Below, piece after piece: positions 39,601-51,036 of a stretch of 64,000 bases of DNA. Source of the DNA: Limnohabitans curvus (lineage in GTDB: Bacteria; Pseudomonadota; Gammaproteobacteria; Burkholderiales; Burkholderiaceae_C); assembly GCF_003063475.1 (NCBI RefSeq), contig NZ_NESP01000001.1:930001-994000 (forward strand), written 5' to 3'. The translations under genes were made by a program, and so were the position numbers. The notes beneath the pieces are model-generated. The model worked only from the letters and a program-made list of their open reading frames with translations. It had not been told where the DNA came from and ran no database searches. Position 1 is the first letter of the stretch; each line of letters starts with the position of its first letter.

Positions 39601-40500
39601 ATTCATGGCGATGTTGCCGCCAATGCATGAGGCTTCAGCAGACGTGGGATCTACGGCAAATACAAAACCACCGCGCTCAGCCGCATCGGCCACGCGCTGG
39701 GTCACCACACCGGCTTCGGTGTAGATGGTGGGCACTTTGTGCGCGATGCCGGGCAAGTCGACCATTTCGACTTCGGTCATGGCTTCGAGCTTTTCGGTGT
39801 TGATGACCGCGCTCTTCCACGTGAGCGGAATCGCGCCCCCCGTGTAGCCCGTGCCGCCGCCACGTGGGACGATGGTCAGGCCAAGGTCGATACAGCCTTT
39901 GACCAAGCCCGCCATTTCTTCTTCCGTGTCTGGCGTCAGAACAACGAAGGGGTATTCCACACGCCAATCGGTGGCGTCGGTCACGTGGCTCACACGTGAG
40001 AGGCCATCGAACTTGATGTTGTCGTGGGCGGTGTGCTTCTTGAGCATGCGCGCTGCTTTTTTGCGCAGGGCGGCAATCGCGTCGAACTGGGTGTTGAACG
40101 TTTCAATCGCACGGCTGGCGGCTTGCAGCAGCTGGCCCACCATGGCATCGCGTTCGGTGTCGGTATCGGGCGTGCGACGTTGCTCAACTTCACCGAGGCG
40201 GTGATGCAAGGCTTCCACCAGTTGGTGGCGGCGTTTGGGGTTGTCGAGCAAGTCGTCTTGCAAATAGGGGTTGCGTTGCACCACCCAGATGTCGCCCAAC
40301 ACTTCGTACAACATGCGAGCCGAGCGACCCGTGCGGCGCTCTTGGCGCAAACGCAGCAACAACTCCCACGCATCGGCGCCGAGCAAACGCAGCACGATTT
40401 CTCGGTCAGAGAACGAGGTGTAGTTGTAGGGAATTTCGCGCAGTCGCGGGCTTTCTTCAGCCGTGGCGAGCAAGTGGTTCAGCGAGGTGGGAGCATTCAT
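36628..40500 (-). CDS. Large FAD-linked/iron-sulfur oxidoreductase (DUF3683-FAD-Fe4S-CCG fusion)
   Basis: 1290 residues with several domains in order: DUF3683 (about 20-110, [22 protein letters not shown]), an FAD-binding PCMH domain (about 185-340, with [15 protein letters not shown] near 211-222), an FAD-oxidase C-terminal domain (about 450-790, ending [13 protein letters not shown]...GRFNKGKLL), a twin [4Fe-4S] ferredoxin segment ([11 protein letters not shown] near 818 and [12 protein letters not shown] near 881), and two CCG cysteine-rich repeats ([25 protein letters not shown]). This is the layout of GlcD/GlcF or D-lactate dehydrogenase joined in one chain, so it likely oxidises a 2-hydroxyacid and passes electrons to quinone. 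Exact substrate unknown. Confidence 0.9.
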   Translation of the reverse strand: MNAPTSLNHLLATAEESPRLREIPYNYTSFSDREIVLRLLGADAWELLLRLRQERRTGRSARMLYEVLGDIWVVQRNPYLQDDLLDNPKRRHQLVEALHHRLGEVEQRRTPDTDTERDAMVGQLLQAASRAIETFNTQFDAIAALRKKAARMLKKHTAHDNIKFDGLSRVSHVTDATDWRVEYPFVVLTPDTEEEMAGLVKGCIDLGLTIVPRGGGTGYTGGAIPLTWKSAVINTEKLEAMTEVEMVDLPGIAHKVPTIYTEAGVVTQRVADAAERGGFVFAVDPTSAEASCIGGNIAMNAGGKKAVLWGTALDNLASWRMVTPDAEWLDVVRVDHNLGKIHDAEMASFELKYYQADGKTFIRQERLDIPGKSFRKEGLGKDVTDKFLSGLPGVQKEGCDGLITSARWILHRMPVHTRTVCMEFFGNAKDAVPSIVEIKDYMFAEQKRSGVLLAGLEHLDDRYLRAVGYATKSKRGGLPKMLLIGDIAGDDADEVARVTSEVSRMANTRSGECFVAVSPEARKKFWLDRKRTAAISRHTNAFKVNEDVVIPLPRMAEYTDGIERINIELSLRNKLELCDALEDFFAKGNLPLGKSDDAADIPTPELLEDRVQQARSLIGEVRGLWQQWLNECDALFSQLQDHTLRASWKTQIRAVLQNTFTGAQLAPILDECNAIHQRVLKGRVWVALHMHAGDGNVHTNIPVNSDNYAMLQTAHEAVARIMVLARSLNGVISGEHGIGITKLEFLTDDELKPFADYKAKVDPEGRFNKGKLLRNQDVDTSLRHADLSQAYTPSFGLMGHESLIMQQSDIGEIAASVKDCLRCGKCKPVCSTHVPRANLLYSPRNKILATSLLVEAFLYEEQTRRGVSIKHWEEFEDVADHCTVCHKCLSPCPVKIDFGDVSMNMRNLLRKMGKKSFRPGNAAAMFMLNATNPETIKLARGAMVGVGMKLQRFAHDVLKVVARKQTKAPPASVGAAPIKEQVIHFINKKMPGNLPKKTARALLDIEDKDYVPIIRDPKTTTSETEAVFYFPGCGSERLFSQVGLATQAMLWHAGVQTVLPPGYLCCGYPQKGSGQFDKADKIITDNRVLFHRVANTLNYLDIKTVVVSCGTCFDQLQGYQFDKIFPGCRIVDIHEFLLEKDIKLSAEQQAGYLFHDPCHSPMKQQDPMKTVKALVGDQVVKSDRCCGESGTLGVTRPDIATQVRFRKEAELQKDEAALRAMTGEAKGDMKILTSCPSCLQGLTRYGDDLQNGLLEADYIVVEMARKILGEQWMPEYVANANAGGIERVLV

Positions 40501-40858
40501 GTTGTGGTGTGCGCGCTAAGGCGCATTGAGGGCGCGAATTAAGGGGTCAATTTTACCGCAGGGGGCTTGGGTACTTGGGTTTTGAGGGCTGAGAGCACTT
40601 ACTGGCTTTGGGGGTGTCGGGTATTGGCTTTTAGGGGTATTGGTCTGGTGACGTTGGATTGAAGTCACTTCTGCACGGTGAGTAAGCCGCATGCGCGTTG
40701 GCTCCTCTTCGCTGCGCTCAGAATGTCGCTCACCGCGCACACGGCCTACTCACCGTCTGACGGGGCGTTGCTTCGCTCGTCTCGGGGAGCGCTCGCTTCG
40801 CTTTACCTCTTAAGCCTGCATGTTTGAATGCCAAGTTAGGCGTTTATCACCACAACAC
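40501..40858. other. Gene-free region with a foldback element
   Basis: 358 bp between the start of the large oxidoreductase gene and the end of the small membrane-protein gene. It should hold the promoter of the former. A short minus-strand frame here (40516-40740) begins inside the foldback element and spells MRGERHSERSEEE, a peptide produced by a widespread DNA repeat rather than a gene. Apart from the foldback at 40676-40755 I see nothing definite. Confidence 0.7.
40676..40755. repeat. Foldback element C: 22-bp imperfect stem, 36-nt loop
   Basis: Arms 40676-40697 and 40734-40755 are reverse complements at 19 of 22 positions (outer ends CGGTGAGTA / TACTCACCG). The loop 40698-40733 contains CTTCGCTGCGCTCAGAATG, the core of a sequence I know as a common dispersed bacterial repeat (translates HSERSEE on the other strand). 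Architecture matches elements A and B, although loop and stem sequences differ. Confidence 0.75.
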
Positions 40859-41143
40859 TTAGCTGCGCCAGCCTTTGCACATCAACCACTGGGCAGTGCC
40901 ACAAGCGATGACCAAAGCTGAATACGTGGCCATTTTTCCGTCAACGCCCCATAAAACCAAGCCGCCAGCCAAGACGGCCGTGCCTAAAACACCACTCACC
41001 ACGGTTTGTTTCAGCAGGCTCCAACTGGCCACAGGCAGCCACCAACGGGCGGTGAAGCGGGCCACGAGCACGCAAAACAGGGCCACAACCCATGCCGGCG
41101 CAATGAAGTTAAAAGTGTGAATGATTTGTTCTAAAGGGCCCAT
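40859..41143 (-). CDS. Small hydrophobic membrane protein, uncharacterised
   Basis: 94 residues from ATG at 41143 (MGPLEQIIHTFNFIAPAWVVALF); a longer frame from 41194 would run into hemA. Three hydrophobic segments are visible: IAPAWVVALFCVLVARF, TVVSGVLGTAVLAGGLVLWGV and MATYSALVIACGTAQWLM. No family is recognised, though similar short proteins are often found divergent from hemA in this group. Start region shares an AT-rich promoter core with hemA. Confidence 0.7.
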   Translation of the reverse strand: MGPLEQIIHTFNFIAPAWVVALFCVLVARFTARWWLPVASWSLLKQTVVSGVLGTAVLAGGLVLWGVDGKMATYSALVIACGTAQWLMCKGWRS

Positions 41144-41153
41144 GTGAGTAAAT

Positions 41154-41161
41154 TTTATAAT
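41154..41161 (+). promoter_or_regulatory. -10 element of hemA (TATAAT), shared AT core with divergent gene
   Basis: TATAAT at 41156-41161 ends only 7 bp before the hemA ATG at 41169, so a transcript would start at or next to the ATG. TTTATA (41154-41159) reads TATAAA on the minus strand, 11 bp from the divergent ATG at 41143. No good -35 is visible for either. The sequence before the hemA ATG has no Shine-Dalgarno. Confidence 0.45.
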
Positions 41162-41168
41162 CTGCGTT

Positions 41169-42428
41169 ATGGCAGTCTGGGCTTTAGGCCTCAATCACAC
41201 GACAGCCCCGCTTGATTTGCGGGGCCGTTTTACTTTTGCAGTCGAACAAATGGGTCCGACCATCGCGACCCTGCGCCATTCTTTTGCACCCGACAGCGAG
41301 GTGGCCATCCTATCCACCTGCAACCGCACCGAAATTTATTGCGCGGGCAGCGAAGCTCAAATGCAGCAAACCTTGGCTTGGTTAGCGCAGTCAGGTGGCG
41401 TGTCGGCCGATGACCTGAAAGGCCACACCTACGCCCTGCTCGAAGCCGATGCCGCCCGTCACGCCTTTCGCGTGGCCAGCGGCTTGGACTCGATGGTGTT
41501 GGGCGAACCCCAAATCTTGGGCCAGATGAAAGACGCGGTGCGCGCTGCCTCCGAAGCCGGCGCTTTAGGCACCACGCTCAATCAACTTTTCCAACGCTCG
41601 TTCGCTGTCGCCAAAGAAGTGCGCAGCTCCACCGAGATTGGCGCGCACTCCATCAGCATGGCCGCTGCCGCCGTGCGTTTGGCCAGTCAATTGTTTGAAG
41701 ACCTCAGCGAAACCCGCGTGCTGTTTGTGGGCGCGGGCGAAATGATTGAGCTGTGCGCCACGCACTTTGCGGCCAAGAACCCCAAGGCCATTGCCATTGC
41801 CAACCGCACGCTGGAACGCGGCGAAAAGCTGGCCACGCAATTCAGCGGCGAAGTCATGCGCTTGGCCGACTTGCCGCAGCGACTGCATGAGTTTGATGTG
41901 GTCATCAGCTGCACCGCCAGCACCCTGCCCTTGATTGGCTTGGGTGCGGTCGAACGCGCGCTGAAGCAACGCAAACACCGCCCCATGTTCATGGTCGACT
42001 TGGCAGTGCCACGCGACATTGAGCCCGAAGTGAAGTCGCTCGAAGACGTGTACCTCTACACCGTGGACGATTTGTCTGACGTGGTGCAAACCGGCCAAGC
42101 CAACCGCCAAGCCGCCGTGGCGCAAGCCGAAGCCATCATCGATGCCGGCGTGCAAAGCTTTGAGCACTGGATGGACCAGCGCAGCAATGTGCCGCTGATT
42201 CAGCAACTCAACGCGCAAGCGGAAGACTGGCGCAGCGCTGAGCTGGCCCGCGCGCGCAAGTCACTCGCCAAAGGCGACGATGTCGATGCGGTACTGGAAA
42301 CCTTGTCACGCGGCCTGACCCAAAAAATGCTGCACGGTGCCATGGCCGAGTTACATGCAGGTGATGCCGACTCGCGCGAACGCGCACGCCACGCGATTGA
42401 GCATTTCTTTTTGCGCGGCAACCGTTAG
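41169..42428 (+). CDS. hemA: Glutamyl-tRNA reductase
   Basis: 419 residues. Reduces glutamyl-tRNA to glutamate-1-semialdehyde, the first step of C5 haem synthesis. The catalytic cysteine is C51 in [32 protein letters not shown], the NADPH site [17 protein letters not shown] and the C-terminal dimerisation helices are present. It heads hemA-prfA-prmC-grxD, a typical proteobacterial order. Possibly leaderless (see the promoter entry). Confidence 0.97.
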   Translation: MAVWALGLNHTTAPLDLRGRFTFAVEQMGPTIATLRHSFAPDSEVAILSTCNRTEIYCAGSEAQMQQTLAWLAQSGGVSADDLKGHTYALLEADAARHAFRVASGLDSMVLGEPQILGQMKDAVRAASEAGALGTTLNQLFQRSFAVAKEVRSSTEIGAHSISMAAAAVRLASQLFEDLSETRVLFVGAGEMIELCATHFAAKNPKAIAIANRTLERGEKLATQFSGEVMRLADLPQRLHEFDVVISCTASTLPLIGLGAVERALKQRKHRPMFMVDLAVPRDIEPEVKSLEDVYLYTVDDLSDVVQTGQANRQAAVAQAEAIIDAGVQSFEHWMDQRSNVPLIQQLNAQAEDWRSAELARARKSLAKGDDVDAVLETLSRGLTQKMLHGAMAELHAGDADSRERARHAIEHFFLRGNR

Positions 42429-42439
42429 GCGCTGACCCC

Positions 42440-43546
42440 ATGAAAGACTTTCTGCGCGCTCAGCTTGAGCGCCACACCCAACGTTTGCATGAACTCGATT
42501 TCTTGCTGTCTCGAGAAGACATCATGAAGGACATGACGCAGTTCTTGGCGCTGTCACGCGAACACACCGACGTGACCGCCACGGCAGGCCGCTACGCGCG
42601 CTACCAACAACGCGAAGCGGATTTACAAGCCGCGCAGCAGATGCTGCAAGACGGTGGCGATGACGCCGACATGCGCGCCATGGCTGAAGAAGAAATTACC
42701 AGCGCCCAAGCCGAACTGCTGCAACTCGAAGCCGAGCTGCAACGCATGCTGCTGCCCAAAGACCCAGACGACGCACGTCCTGCCTTCATCGAAATTCGCG
42801 CTGGCACGGGCGGCGACGAGTCGGCCTTGTTTGCCGCCGATCTGCTGCGCATGTACATGCGCTACGCCGAGCGCAAAGGGTGGCGCACCGAAATCGTGAG
42901 CGAATCACAAAGCGAGCTGGGCGGCTACAAAGAAGTCGTGGTTCGCATGGATGGTGGCTCAAGCGGCGACGGCGTGTATGGCTGGCTCAAGTTTGAGTCG
43001 GGCGGCCATCGCGTGCAGCGCGTACCGGCCACCGAAACCCAAGGCCGCATCCACACCAGCGCTTGTACGGTCGCGGTGCTGCCCGAGCCGGACGAGGCCG
43101 AAGCCATCAAAATCAACCCGTCTGATTTGCGCATCGACACCTACCGCGCCAGCGGTGCGGGTGGTCAGCACATCAACAAGACCGACTCTGCTGTGCGCAT
43201 CACCCATTTGCCCACAGGCATCGTGGCCGAATGCCAAGACGGCCGCAGCCAGCACAGCAACAAGGCGCAAGCGCTGAAAGTGCTGACCGCTCGCATCCAA
43301 GAAAAAGACCGCTCCGAGCGCGCTGCCAAAGACGCCGCCATGCGCAAGGGCCTGATTGGCAGTGGCGACCGAAGCGACCGCATTCGCACCTACAACTTCC
43401 CGCAAGGGCGTTGGACTGACCACCGCATCAACCTCACGCTGTACAAACTCAACTTCATCATGGAAGGTGATTTGGGCGAGGCGATGCAAGCTTTGAAGCA
43501 CGCGCACGAAGCCGAGCAACTGGCAGCGCTGGAAGGCAACACATGA
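42440..43546 (+). CDS. prfA: Peptide chain release factor 1
   Basis: 368 residues. Recognises UAA and UAG stop codons and triggers peptide release. The GGQ motif is at 241-243 ([15 protein letters not shown]) and the codon-reading PxT lies in [18 protein letters not shown]-terminal helical domain and length match the family. It begins 11 bp after hemA and its TGA stop overlaps the prmC ATG by 4 bp, which couples the factor to the enzyme that methylates its GGQ. Confidence 0.98.
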   Translation: MKDFLRAQLERHTQRLHELDFLLSREDIMKDMTQFLALSREHTDVTATAGRYARYQQREADLQAAQQMLQDGGDDADMRAMAEEEITSAQAELLQLEAELQRMLLPKDPDDARPAFIEIRAGTGGDESALFAADLLRMYMRYAERKGWRTEIVSESQSELGGYKEVVVRMDGGSSGDGVYGWLKFESGGHRVQRVPATETQGRIHTSACTVAVLPEPDEAEAIKINPSDLRIDTYRASGAGGQHINKTDSAVRITHLPTGIVAECQDGRSQHSNKAQALKVLTARIQEKDRSERAAKDAAMRKGLIGSGDRSDRIRTYNFPQGRWTDHRINLTLYKLNFIMEGDLGEAMQALKHAHEAEQLAALEGNT

Positions 43547-44448
43547 GCGTGATGCAGCCCAGCGGTTTGCCTGTCGTGTCGACCACTGGAGCAAACACAT
43601 CAGAAGCACAAGCCATGCAGACTGTCGTGCAAGCTGCAGCCTGGGCGCAAACCTTGGGTCTGCCACGCCTAGAGGCGCAAGTGCTGCTGTTGCACGCCTT
43701 GGGCCGCGCACCGCACGACCGCGCTTGGTTGTTGGCGCACAGCGATGACGCGCTAGACACGGCTGTGCAAGCCACCTTCGCGACCAACACACAACGCCGC
43801 CTGAACACCGAACCCGTGGCCTACATCACCGGCCAAAAAGAGTTTTTTGGTTTGACACTGCACGTGGACCACCGCGTACTCGACCCACGCGCAGACACCG
43901 AAACTTTGGTGGAGTGGGCCTTGTCCTGCCTTGCCGACACGCCCTCACCCGAGGTGGTGGACCTTGGCACCGGCAGTGGCGCGATTGCCTTGGCACTCAA
44001 ACATTCGCGGCCTGATGCCCAAGTGTGTGCAGTAGACGCCAGTGCCGATGCTTTGTCTGTAGCCAGTGCCAATGCCAAACGTTTGGCGCTGCCTGTGGAT
44101 TTTCACCACGGCTCGTGGCTAGCCCCCTTGAACGGGTGTACCTTCGATGCCATCGTGTCCAACCCGCCCTATGTGGCCAGCGATGATGCACATTTGGCTG
44201 CGTTGAAACACGAGCCCTTGTCTGCGCTGGCTTCTGGCGTGGACGGACTGGACGACATCCGCACCATCGTGCGCCAAGCCGCACAACACCTCAAACCCAA
44301 TGGCTGGCTGCTGCTGGAACACGGCTACGACCAGTCCCATGCCGTGCAAACCTTGCTGGGCAACCAAGGCTTTGTCAACGTGCAAAGCCGTCCTGACCTT
44401 GCGGGCATCTTGCGCTGCACAGGCGGACAATGGCCGACAGTGAAATAA
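43543..44448 (+). CDS. prmC: Release-factor glutamine methyltransferase
   Basis: 301 residues. Methylates the glutamine of the GGQ motif in RF1 and RF2. SAM motif [18 protein letters not shown] and the catalytic NPPY (207-210, [11 protein letters not shown]) are present; [34 protein letters not shown] is the family hallmark. The start ATG at 43543 overlaps the prfA stop (ATGA), and ~25 extra N-terminal residues precede the first helix. Confidence 0.96.
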   Translation: MSVMQPSGLPVVSTTGANTSEAQAMQTVVQAAAWAQTLGLPRLEAQVLLLHALGRAPHDRAWLLAHSDDALDTAVQATFATNTQRRLNTEPVAYITGQKEFFGLTLHVDHRVLDPRADTETLVEWALSCLADTPSPEVVDLGTGSGAIALALKHSRPDAQVCAVDASADALSVASANAKRLALPVDFHHGSWLAPLNGCTFDAIVSNPPYVASDDAHLAALKHEPLSALASGVDGLDDIRTIVRQAAQHLKPNGWLLLEHGYDQSHAVQTLLGNQGFVNVQSRPDLAGILRCTGGQWPTVK

Positions 44449-44473
44449 TTAACTTTTGATTTGGAGAGAACCT

Positions 44474-44791
44474 ATGAGCGACGCACAACAACGCATTGAT
44501 GAACTGGTGAAGGGCAACGAGGTATTGCTGTTCATGAAAGGCAGCGCAAGCTTCCCCATGTGTGGTTTTTCGGGCCGTGCGGTGCAAGTACTCAAAGCTT
44601 GCGGCGTCGACCCCAAAGCCATCAAAACCGTGAACGTGCTGGACGACGCCGAAATTCGTCAAGGCATCAAGGAATACAGCAACTGGCCCACCATCCCACA
44701 GCTCTACATCAAGGGCGAATTCATCGGTGGCTCCGACATCATGATGGAAATGTATGAGTCGGGTGAGTTGCAAAAAGTCATCAACGGTTAA
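44474..44791 (+). CDS. grxD: Monothiol glutaredoxin (Grx4 type)
   Basis: 105 residues from ATG at 44474 (MSDAQQRIDELVKGNEVLLF), preceded by the ribosome binding site GGAGAG. The monothiol active site CGFS is in FPMCGFSGRAVQVLK; WPTIPQLYIKGEFIGGSDIMMEM forms the glutathione site. Such proteins bind [2Fe-2S] clusters with glutathione and move them to target proteins, often with BolA. Last gene of the hemA group, followed by a strong terminator. Confidence 0.96.
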   Translation: MSDAQQRIDELVKGNEVLLFMKGSASFPMCGFSGRAVQVLKACGVDPKAIKTVNVLDDAEIRQGIKEYSNWPTIPQLYIKGEFIGGSDIMMEMYESGELQKVING

Positions 44792-44797
44792 TCACCA

Positions 44798-44823
44798 AAG
44801 CCCGCTTTTAGCGGGCTTTTTTA
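44798..44823 (+). terminator. Intrinsic terminator after grxD
   Basis: Stem AAAGCCCGCT / AGCGGGCTTT with short TTTT-type loop followed by a T-run, 6 bp past the grxD stop. The T-run overlaps the stop codon of the convergent lipoprotein gene. Confidence 0.9.
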
Positions 44824-45207
44824 TTGCACCGGCACCAACAGTTGCTCAGTTTTACATTTGGCGTTGCCGTAGCGTTGCAAACACAAATTGGCAGCGCACG
44901 ACTCAATGGCCATTTTGCGAACGGCTTCGTTTTGGTCAATCACGACCGTTTCTTGGTAGGGAATGTATTCGGGCCGCGTGATGTCGTTGCAAATGGTGTT
45001 GGTGTGTGCGCCGTCGCGCGTGCTAAAACAACTCCGCATCCCTGTTGACACATGAATCACGCGTTGACGTGTTTGCACCACTTGCACTTTGTTCTCAGGG
45101 TAATCCGCCCAAGCTTGTGGCGCGCACTCGGCCTCAACAGCGCGATAGGCTTTGGTGGCGCAGCCTGTCAGCAGCGCCGCTGCCAAGACGAAAAACCAAG
45201 CTTTCAT
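44821..45207 (-). CDS. Predicted lipoprotein, uncharacterised
   Basis: 128 residues from ATG at 45207, which overlaps the upstream transglycosylase stop by 4 bp (ATGA). The N-terminus MKAWFFVLAAALLTGCATKAY has a clear lipobox (LTGC), so it is probably lipidated. The mature part has five or more cysteines (AECAPQ, RSCFST, TICNDI, ESCAANLC, AKCK) that could pair in the periplasm. I do not recognise the family. Last gene of the proS-transglycosylase-lipoprotein unit. Confidence 0.8.
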   Translation of the reverse strand: MKAWFFVLAAALLTGCATKAYRAVEAECAPQAWADYPENKVQVVQTRQRVIHVSTGMRSCFSTRDGAHTNTICNDITRPEYIPYQETVVIDQNEAVRKMAIESCAANLCLQRYGNAKCKTEQLLVPVQ

Positions 45208-45977
45208 TGCCACCCCTTTTGCGCTGCCAACACAGCATTTGGATAAGGCGCTTGTCCACGGCTGCCGTTGTAGCGACCGAGCGCCAAAAATAGATCTCCA
45301 TTCTCAACGTTCAAGTAGTGGCGCAAGATGACGCAGCCAAAGCGCAAATTGGTTTGCGCTTGAAACAACACACTGGCATCGCCCTCGGCCAGCACACGCG
45401 TCCAAAACGGCATGACTTGCATAAAGCCCCGCGCGCTGGCACTGCTGATGGCGAATTTGCGAAAACCACTTTCCACTTGAATGAGGCCCAACACCAGCGA
45501 GGGCTCTAAGCCGGCACGCTGGCTTTCGTACCAAACGGTTTGTAAAAACTCGCGGCGCAAATGCGGACTGGCCAGTTCATGCGCCAGCACATCAGGTGTG
45601 CCGTTTGGCATGGCCGCAGCGATGGCTAGATTGGCTTGTGCAGGGCTGGCTTTGCGACGTTGCAACTGTTTTTCTAAACGTGCTTCGGTTTGCGTGAGCC
45701 ATTGCTGAAAGGCGTTGACCGCCTTCACATCGGCATGAACTAATACCGGAGGACCTGACTGATGCACCGCCGCGCTGAGCGCGGTGCGCACCGAATCGAT
45801 CAAGGGTTCTTCGCGCTGGTTGCCGGCATTCGCCAAGGGAATGCATAAGACACACAGAAAAAAAGCCGCCGTACTCTGTCGCCCAAAGCGGCAAAGCAAG
45901 CTGCATGTATTGCGTATCAGGTGCTCAACACCCCCCATGCCTGTCTGGCCTGAACGGGCCCAAGCACGCTGTTGCAT
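45204..45977 (-). CDS. Lytic transglycosylase, SLT domain
   Basis: 257 residues from ATG at 45977, which overlaps the proS stop by one base (TGATG); ATG at 45938 is an alternative giving a more normal signal peptide. Signal sequence: a basic stretch then STAAFFLCVLCIPLANAG. The SLT domain covers ~140-257 with the catalytic Glu in LGLIQVESGFRKFAISSASARGFMQVMPFW and the later LALGRYNGSRGQAPYPNAVL. It cleaves peptidoglycan in the periplasm. Upstream frame positions to 46298 belong to proS and are not part of it. Confidence 0.88.
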   Translation of the reverse strand: MQQRAWARSGQTGMGGVEHLIRNTCSLLCRFGRQSTAAFFLCVLCIPLANAGNQREEPLIDSVRTALSAAVHQSGPPVLVHADVKAVNAFQQWLTQTEARLEKQLQRRKASPAQANLAIAAAMPNGTPDVLAHELASPHLRREFLQTVWYESQRAGLEPSLVLGLIQVESGFRKFAISSASARGFMQVMPFWTRVLAEGDASVLFQAQTNLRFGCVILRHYLNVENGDLFLALGRYNGSRGQAPYPNAVLAAQKGWQ

Positions 45978-47722
45978 CACAAACCGAGTTGGGCCTTCAC
46001 ATGCGCCAACACGTCGGCCACGGCCACTTTGGTGGATTCGCTGTCGCGGCGATTTTGGTACTCGACCACACCGTCTTTGAGGCCTTTGTCGCCAATGGTC
46101 ACGCGGTGTGGCACGCCGATCAATTCCCAGTCGGCAAACATCGCGCCGGGGCGCTCGCCACGGTCGTCCAAGATGACGTCCACGCCCAAGGCCAACAGGT
46201 CTTCGTACAACTTGAAGGCGGCGGCTTTCACGTCTTCGCTGCGGTCCATGTTGACGGGGCAAATCACCACGGTGAACGGCGCAATCGCGTCGGGCCAAAT
46301 CATGCCGCGCTCGTCGTGGTTTTGCTCAATGGCGGCAGCGGGCAAGCGCGTCACGCCAATGCCGTAGCAACCCATTTCCATGAATTGCGGTTTGCCGTTC
46401 ACATCCAAAAATGTGGCGTTCATGGCTTGGCTGTATTTGGTGCCGAGGTAGAACACATGGCCCACTTCGATGCCGCGCTCAATGGCGAGCACGCCTTGAC
46501 CGTCTGGGGAGGCATCGCCCGCCACCACGTTGCGGATGTCAGCGACCAAGTCGGGCTCGGCCACATCGCGTCCAAAGTTGACGCCGGTCATGTGGAAGTC
46601 CACTTCGTTGGCGCCGCAAATCCAATCGGCCATCACAGCCACATCGCGGTCGGCCACGATCTTCAAAGGTTGCTTCAAGTTCACGGGGCCGAGGTAGCCA
46701 GGCTTGCAGCCGAAGTGGTCGTCGATTTCCTGCGTCGTGGCAAAGCGGAAACCACCTTCAAAGCCTGGCAACTTGCCCACTTTGACTTCGTTCATGTCGT
46801 GGTCACCGCGCAAGAGCAAGAGCCACACGTGTGACTTGACGACTTCGCCTTTGTCGTTGAGGGTGTCGGTGGCCAACACCAATGATTTGACAGTGGTGTT
46901 CAGCGGCACGTTGAGCAAAGCTGCCACGTCTTCGCAGGTGCTTTTGCCAGGTGTGGCGGTTTTAGCCATCGCTTGTGTGGCTGCGCCGCGAGCGTGCGCT
47001 GGGACCAAGGCCTCGGCCTTTTCCATATTGGCGGCGTAGTTGCTGGTCGGGCAATAAACGATGGCGTCTTCGCCGGTCGCTGCAATCACTTGGAACTCTT
47101 CGCTCAAATCGCCACCAATGGCGCCGCTGTCAGCTGCCACGGCGCGGTAGGTCAAACCGAAGCGGTCAAAAATCTTGCGATAGGCATCGGCCATGACTTG
47201 ATAACTTTGCTTGGCCGAGACTTGGTCACGGTCAAAGCTGTAGGCGTCTTTCATGATGAATTCGCGGCCGCGCATCAAACCAAAACGGGGGCGACGCTCG
47301 TCTCGGAATTTGGTTTGGATTTGGTAGAAGTTTTTAGGCAGCTGTTTGTAGCTGCGAATTTCTTGGCGAGCGATGTCGGTCACCACTTCTTCGCTGGTGG
47401 GTTGCACCACAAAATCGCGACCGTGACGGTCTTTGATACGCAGCAACTCAGGCCCCATCTTCTCGAAACGGCCGGTTTCTTGCCACAGCTCAGCAGGCTG
47501 CACCACGGGCATGGTCAGCTCGATGGCACCCGCCTTGTTCATCTCTTCGCGCACGATGGCTTCGACCTTGCGAATCACACGCAAACCCATGGGCATGTAG
47601 TTGTAAATGCCAGCACCGAGCTTTTTGATCAGGCCCGCGCGCATCATCAGTTTGTGGCTGACCACTTCGGCATCTGCGGGGGCGTCTTTGAGGGTGGAAA
47701 TGAGAAACTGGGAGGCTTTCAT
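45977..47722 (-). CDS. proS: Prolyl-tRNA synthetase
   Basis: 581 residues, bacterial type with the inserted editing domain. Class II motifs: [26 protein letters not shown] (motif 1 region), [28 protein letters not shown] (motif 2), and [17 protein letters not shown] (motif 3). The editing domain lies at ~220-400 ([14 protein letters not shown]...[18 protein letters not shown]). The C-terminal anticodon-binding domain has [36 protein letters not shown]. It heads a three-gene minus-strand unit with the transglycosylase and lipoprotein. Confidence 0.98.
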   Translation of the reverse strand: MKASQFLISTLKDAPADAEVVSHKLMMRAGLIKKLGAGIYNYMPMGLRVIRKVEAIVREEMNKAGAIELTMPVVQPAELWQETGRFEKMGPELLRIKDRHGRDFVVQPTSEEVVTDIARQEIRSYKQLPKNFYQIQTKFRDERRPRFGLMRGREFIMKDAYSFDRDQVSAKQSYQVMADAYRKIFDRFGLTYRAVAADSGAIGGDLSEEFQVIAATGEDAIVYCPTSNYAANMEKAEALVPAHARGAATQAMAKTATPGKSTCEDVAALLNVPLNTTVKSLVLATDTLNDKGEVVKSHVWLLLLRGDHDMNEVKVGKLPGFEGGFRFATTQEIDDHFGCKPGYLGPVNLKQPLKIVADRDVAVMADWICGANEVDFHMTGVNFGRDVAEPDLVADIRNVVAGDASPDGQGVLAIERGIEVGHVFYLGTKYSQAMNATFLDVNGKPQFMEMGCYGIGVTRLPAAAIEQNHDERGMIWPDAIAPFTVVICPVNMDRSEDVKAAAFKLYEDLLALGVDVILDDRGERPGAMFADWELIGVPHRVTIGDKGLKDGVVEYQNRRDSESTKVAVADVLAHVKAQLGL

Positions 47723-47828
47723 GCGTGCAATCGAATCGTCAATTTAGTAGGGAATTAGGGCAAATTCTGAGTGAACTGGTGCAGCTCTGTGCATAATCGA
47801 CTCAGTTTAAAAAATTTGAGGTTTGATT

Positions 47829-48461
47829 ATGCTTGACCGAGAAGGGTTCAGACCCAACGTCGGCATCATCTTGCTCAACCAAAAAAATCAGGTTTTTTGG
47901 GGCAAGCGCATTCGCACCCACAGCTGGCAGTTCCCGCAAGGTGGCATTGACCGTGGAGAGACTCCCGAGCAAGCCATGATTCGTGAATTGCACGAAGAAG
48001 TGGGGCTCAAGCAAGAGCATGTGCGCATTGTTGCCCGTACCCGTGATTGGTTGCGCTATGAGGTGCCTGACCGGTTTATTCGCCGTGATGCGCGTGGCTT
48101 TTACAAAGGCCAAAAGCAAATCTGGTTTTTGCTGCAAATGGTCGCGCCCGACCACCATTTGAATTTGCGTGCCACTGACCATCCCGAGTTTGATGCTTGG
48201 CGTTGGAACGACTACTGGGTGCCACTGGACGTGGTGGTCGAGTTCAAGCGCGGCGTGTATGAAATGGCGCTGACTGAGCTGTCGCGCTTTCTGCCGCGCC
48301 AAGACAACCGCAACCGTCATTTGCGCACGGGTCATCACCCCGCGCAAGAAAACAGCGGTATGCCCAAGCAATTTGGTGCCGTCATCAACATGGAGTTGCC
48401 ACCAGGCGCCACGTTTGACCCTGACCCACAAGCAGGTTTGCGACAGCGCGAAGGTTCATAA
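47829..48461 (+). CDS. rppH: RNA pyrophosphohydrolase
   Basis: 210 residues from ATG at 47829 ([27 protein letters not shown]). The Nudix box is [23 protein letters not shown] (about 38-60). RppH removes pyrophosphate from 5' triphosphorylated mRNA ends and so starts decay. The C-terminus beyond ~165 is longer than in E. coli and rich in charged and Pro residues. It is divergent from proS and convergent with proB. Confidence 0.95.
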   Translation: MLDREGFRPNVGIILLNQKNQVFWGKRIRTHSWQFPQGGIDRGETPEQAMIRELHEEVGLKQEHVRIVARTRDWLRYEVPDRFIRRDARGFYKGQKQIWFLLQMVAPDHHLNLRATDHPEFDAWRWNDYWVPLDVVVEFKRGVYEMALTELSRFLPRQDNRNRHLRTGHHPAQENSGMPKQFGAVINMELPPGATFDPDPQAGLRQREGS

Positions 48462-48462
48462 A

Positions 48463-48488
48463 AAAAGCCCACTTAGGTGGGCTTTTTG
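48463..48488. terminator. Bidirectional terminator between rppH and proB
   Basis: AAAAAGCCCAC-TTA-GGTGGGCTTTTTG: stem with A-run upstream and T-run downstream, so it can terminate both strands. Fits exactly between the two convergent stops. Confidence 0.9.
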
Positions 48489-49622
48489 TTATTTGGAGAG
48501 CACCAAGTTGTCGCGGTGCACCATCTCTGGCTCAGCGGCGTAGCCGAGTAGCTCTGTCATTTTCCCTGAAGGTTTGCGACACAGCAAACGCGCTTCAGCA
48601 GCCGCATAGTTGGCCAAACCTCGGGCGATTTCTTGGCCTTGGCCGTCCAGAATCGCAATCACTTCACCGCGTGAAAAATCACCGTCTACGCCTGTCATGC
48701 CGATAGGCAAGAGGCTTGAACCATCGGACTTGAGCTTATTCACCGCGCCATCGTCAATGGTGACGGAACCGCGCAGTTGCAGGTGATCGGCCATCCATTG
48801 CTTGCGGGCTTGTTGCTTTTGGGTTTGCGCCACCAGCAAGGTGCCAATGGCTTCGCCTTGCGTCAAACGCACCAAAGCATCTGGCTCACGACCCCATGCA
48901 ATGACGGTAGAGGCACCCGAACCTGCGGCACGTTTGGCCGCCAAGATTTTGGTAATCATGCCGCCCTTGCCAATGCTTGAGCCTGCGCCGCCCGCCATCT
49001 CTTCGAGTTTGGCATCGCCTGCGCGAGCTTCATGCACAAAGGTGGCAGCTGGGTCACGACGCGGATCGGCGGTGTACAAACCTTTTTGGTCGGTCAAGAT
49101 GATCAGGGCATCGGCCTCGACCAAATTGGCCACCAAGGCACCCAAGGTGTCGTTGTCGCCAAACTTGATTTCATCGTTGACCACCGTGTCGTTCTCGTTG
49201 ATGACAGGCAGCACGCCGTGCGTGAGCAGGGTCAACAAGGTGGAACGGGCGTTGAGATAACGCTCGCGGTCAGCGAGGTCGGCATGCGTGAGCAGCACTT
49301 GGGCCGAGCCCAAACCGTTTTCGCGCAGCTTGGTTTCGTACATGTGGGCCAAGCCCATTTGGCCCACCGCGGCGGCGGCTTGCAGCTCGTGCAGCTCTTG
49401 CGGGCGTGTGGTCCAGCCCAAGCGTTTCATGCCTTCGGCAATGGCGCCGCTGGACACCATGATGACTTCACGGCCATCGCGCACCAAGGCACCGAGCTGG
49501 CGACACCACTCGCCAATGGCTTCTTCGTCTAAGCCGCGGCCTTCGTTGGTGACCAAGCTAGAGCCGACCTTGACCACGATGCGTCGTGCATCGCGCAACA
49601 CGGTGGAAGTCGAAAGCGTCAT
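48489..49622 (-). CDS. proB: Glutamate 5-kinase
   Basis: 377 residues. First enzyme of proline synthesis. The amino-acid-kinase domain starts [81 protein letters not shown] and [15 protein letters not shown] are intact. A C-terminal PUA domain (about 285-370: [17 protein letters not shown]...) is present, as in E. coli. It begins 9 bp downstream of obgE. proA is not in the window. Confidence 0.97.
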   Translation of the reverse strand: MTLSTSTVLRDARRIVVKVGSSLVTNEGRGLDEEAIGEWCRQLGALVRDGREVIMVSSGAIAEGMKRLGWTTRPQELHELQAAAAVGQMGLAHMYETKLRENGLGSAQVLLTHADLADRERYLNARSTLLTLLTHGVLPVINENDTVVNDEIKFGDNDTLGALVANLVEADALIILTDQKGLYTADPRRDPAATFVHEARAGDAKLEEMAGGAGSSIGKGGMITKILAAKRAAGSGASTVIAWGREPDALVRLTQGEAIGTLLVAQTQKQQARKQWMADHLQLRGSVTIDDGAVNKLKSDGSSLLPIGMTGVDGDFSRGEVIAILDGQGQEIARGLANYAAAEARLLCRKPSGKMTELLGYAAEPEMVHRDNLVLSK

Positions 49623-49631
49623 GGCAGCAGC

Positions 49632-51024
<1,393 letters not shown>

Positions 51025-51036
51025 GTCAAATGCTCC

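Noticed and set aside
40516..40740. Minus-strand frame encoding MRGERHSERSEEE...
   Set aside because: The peptide is produced by the foldback/dispersed repeat, not by a conserved gene.
45905..46834. Plus-strand frame of 309 codons opposite proS
   Set aside because: Antisense shadow of proS with His/Val-rich, low-information translation.
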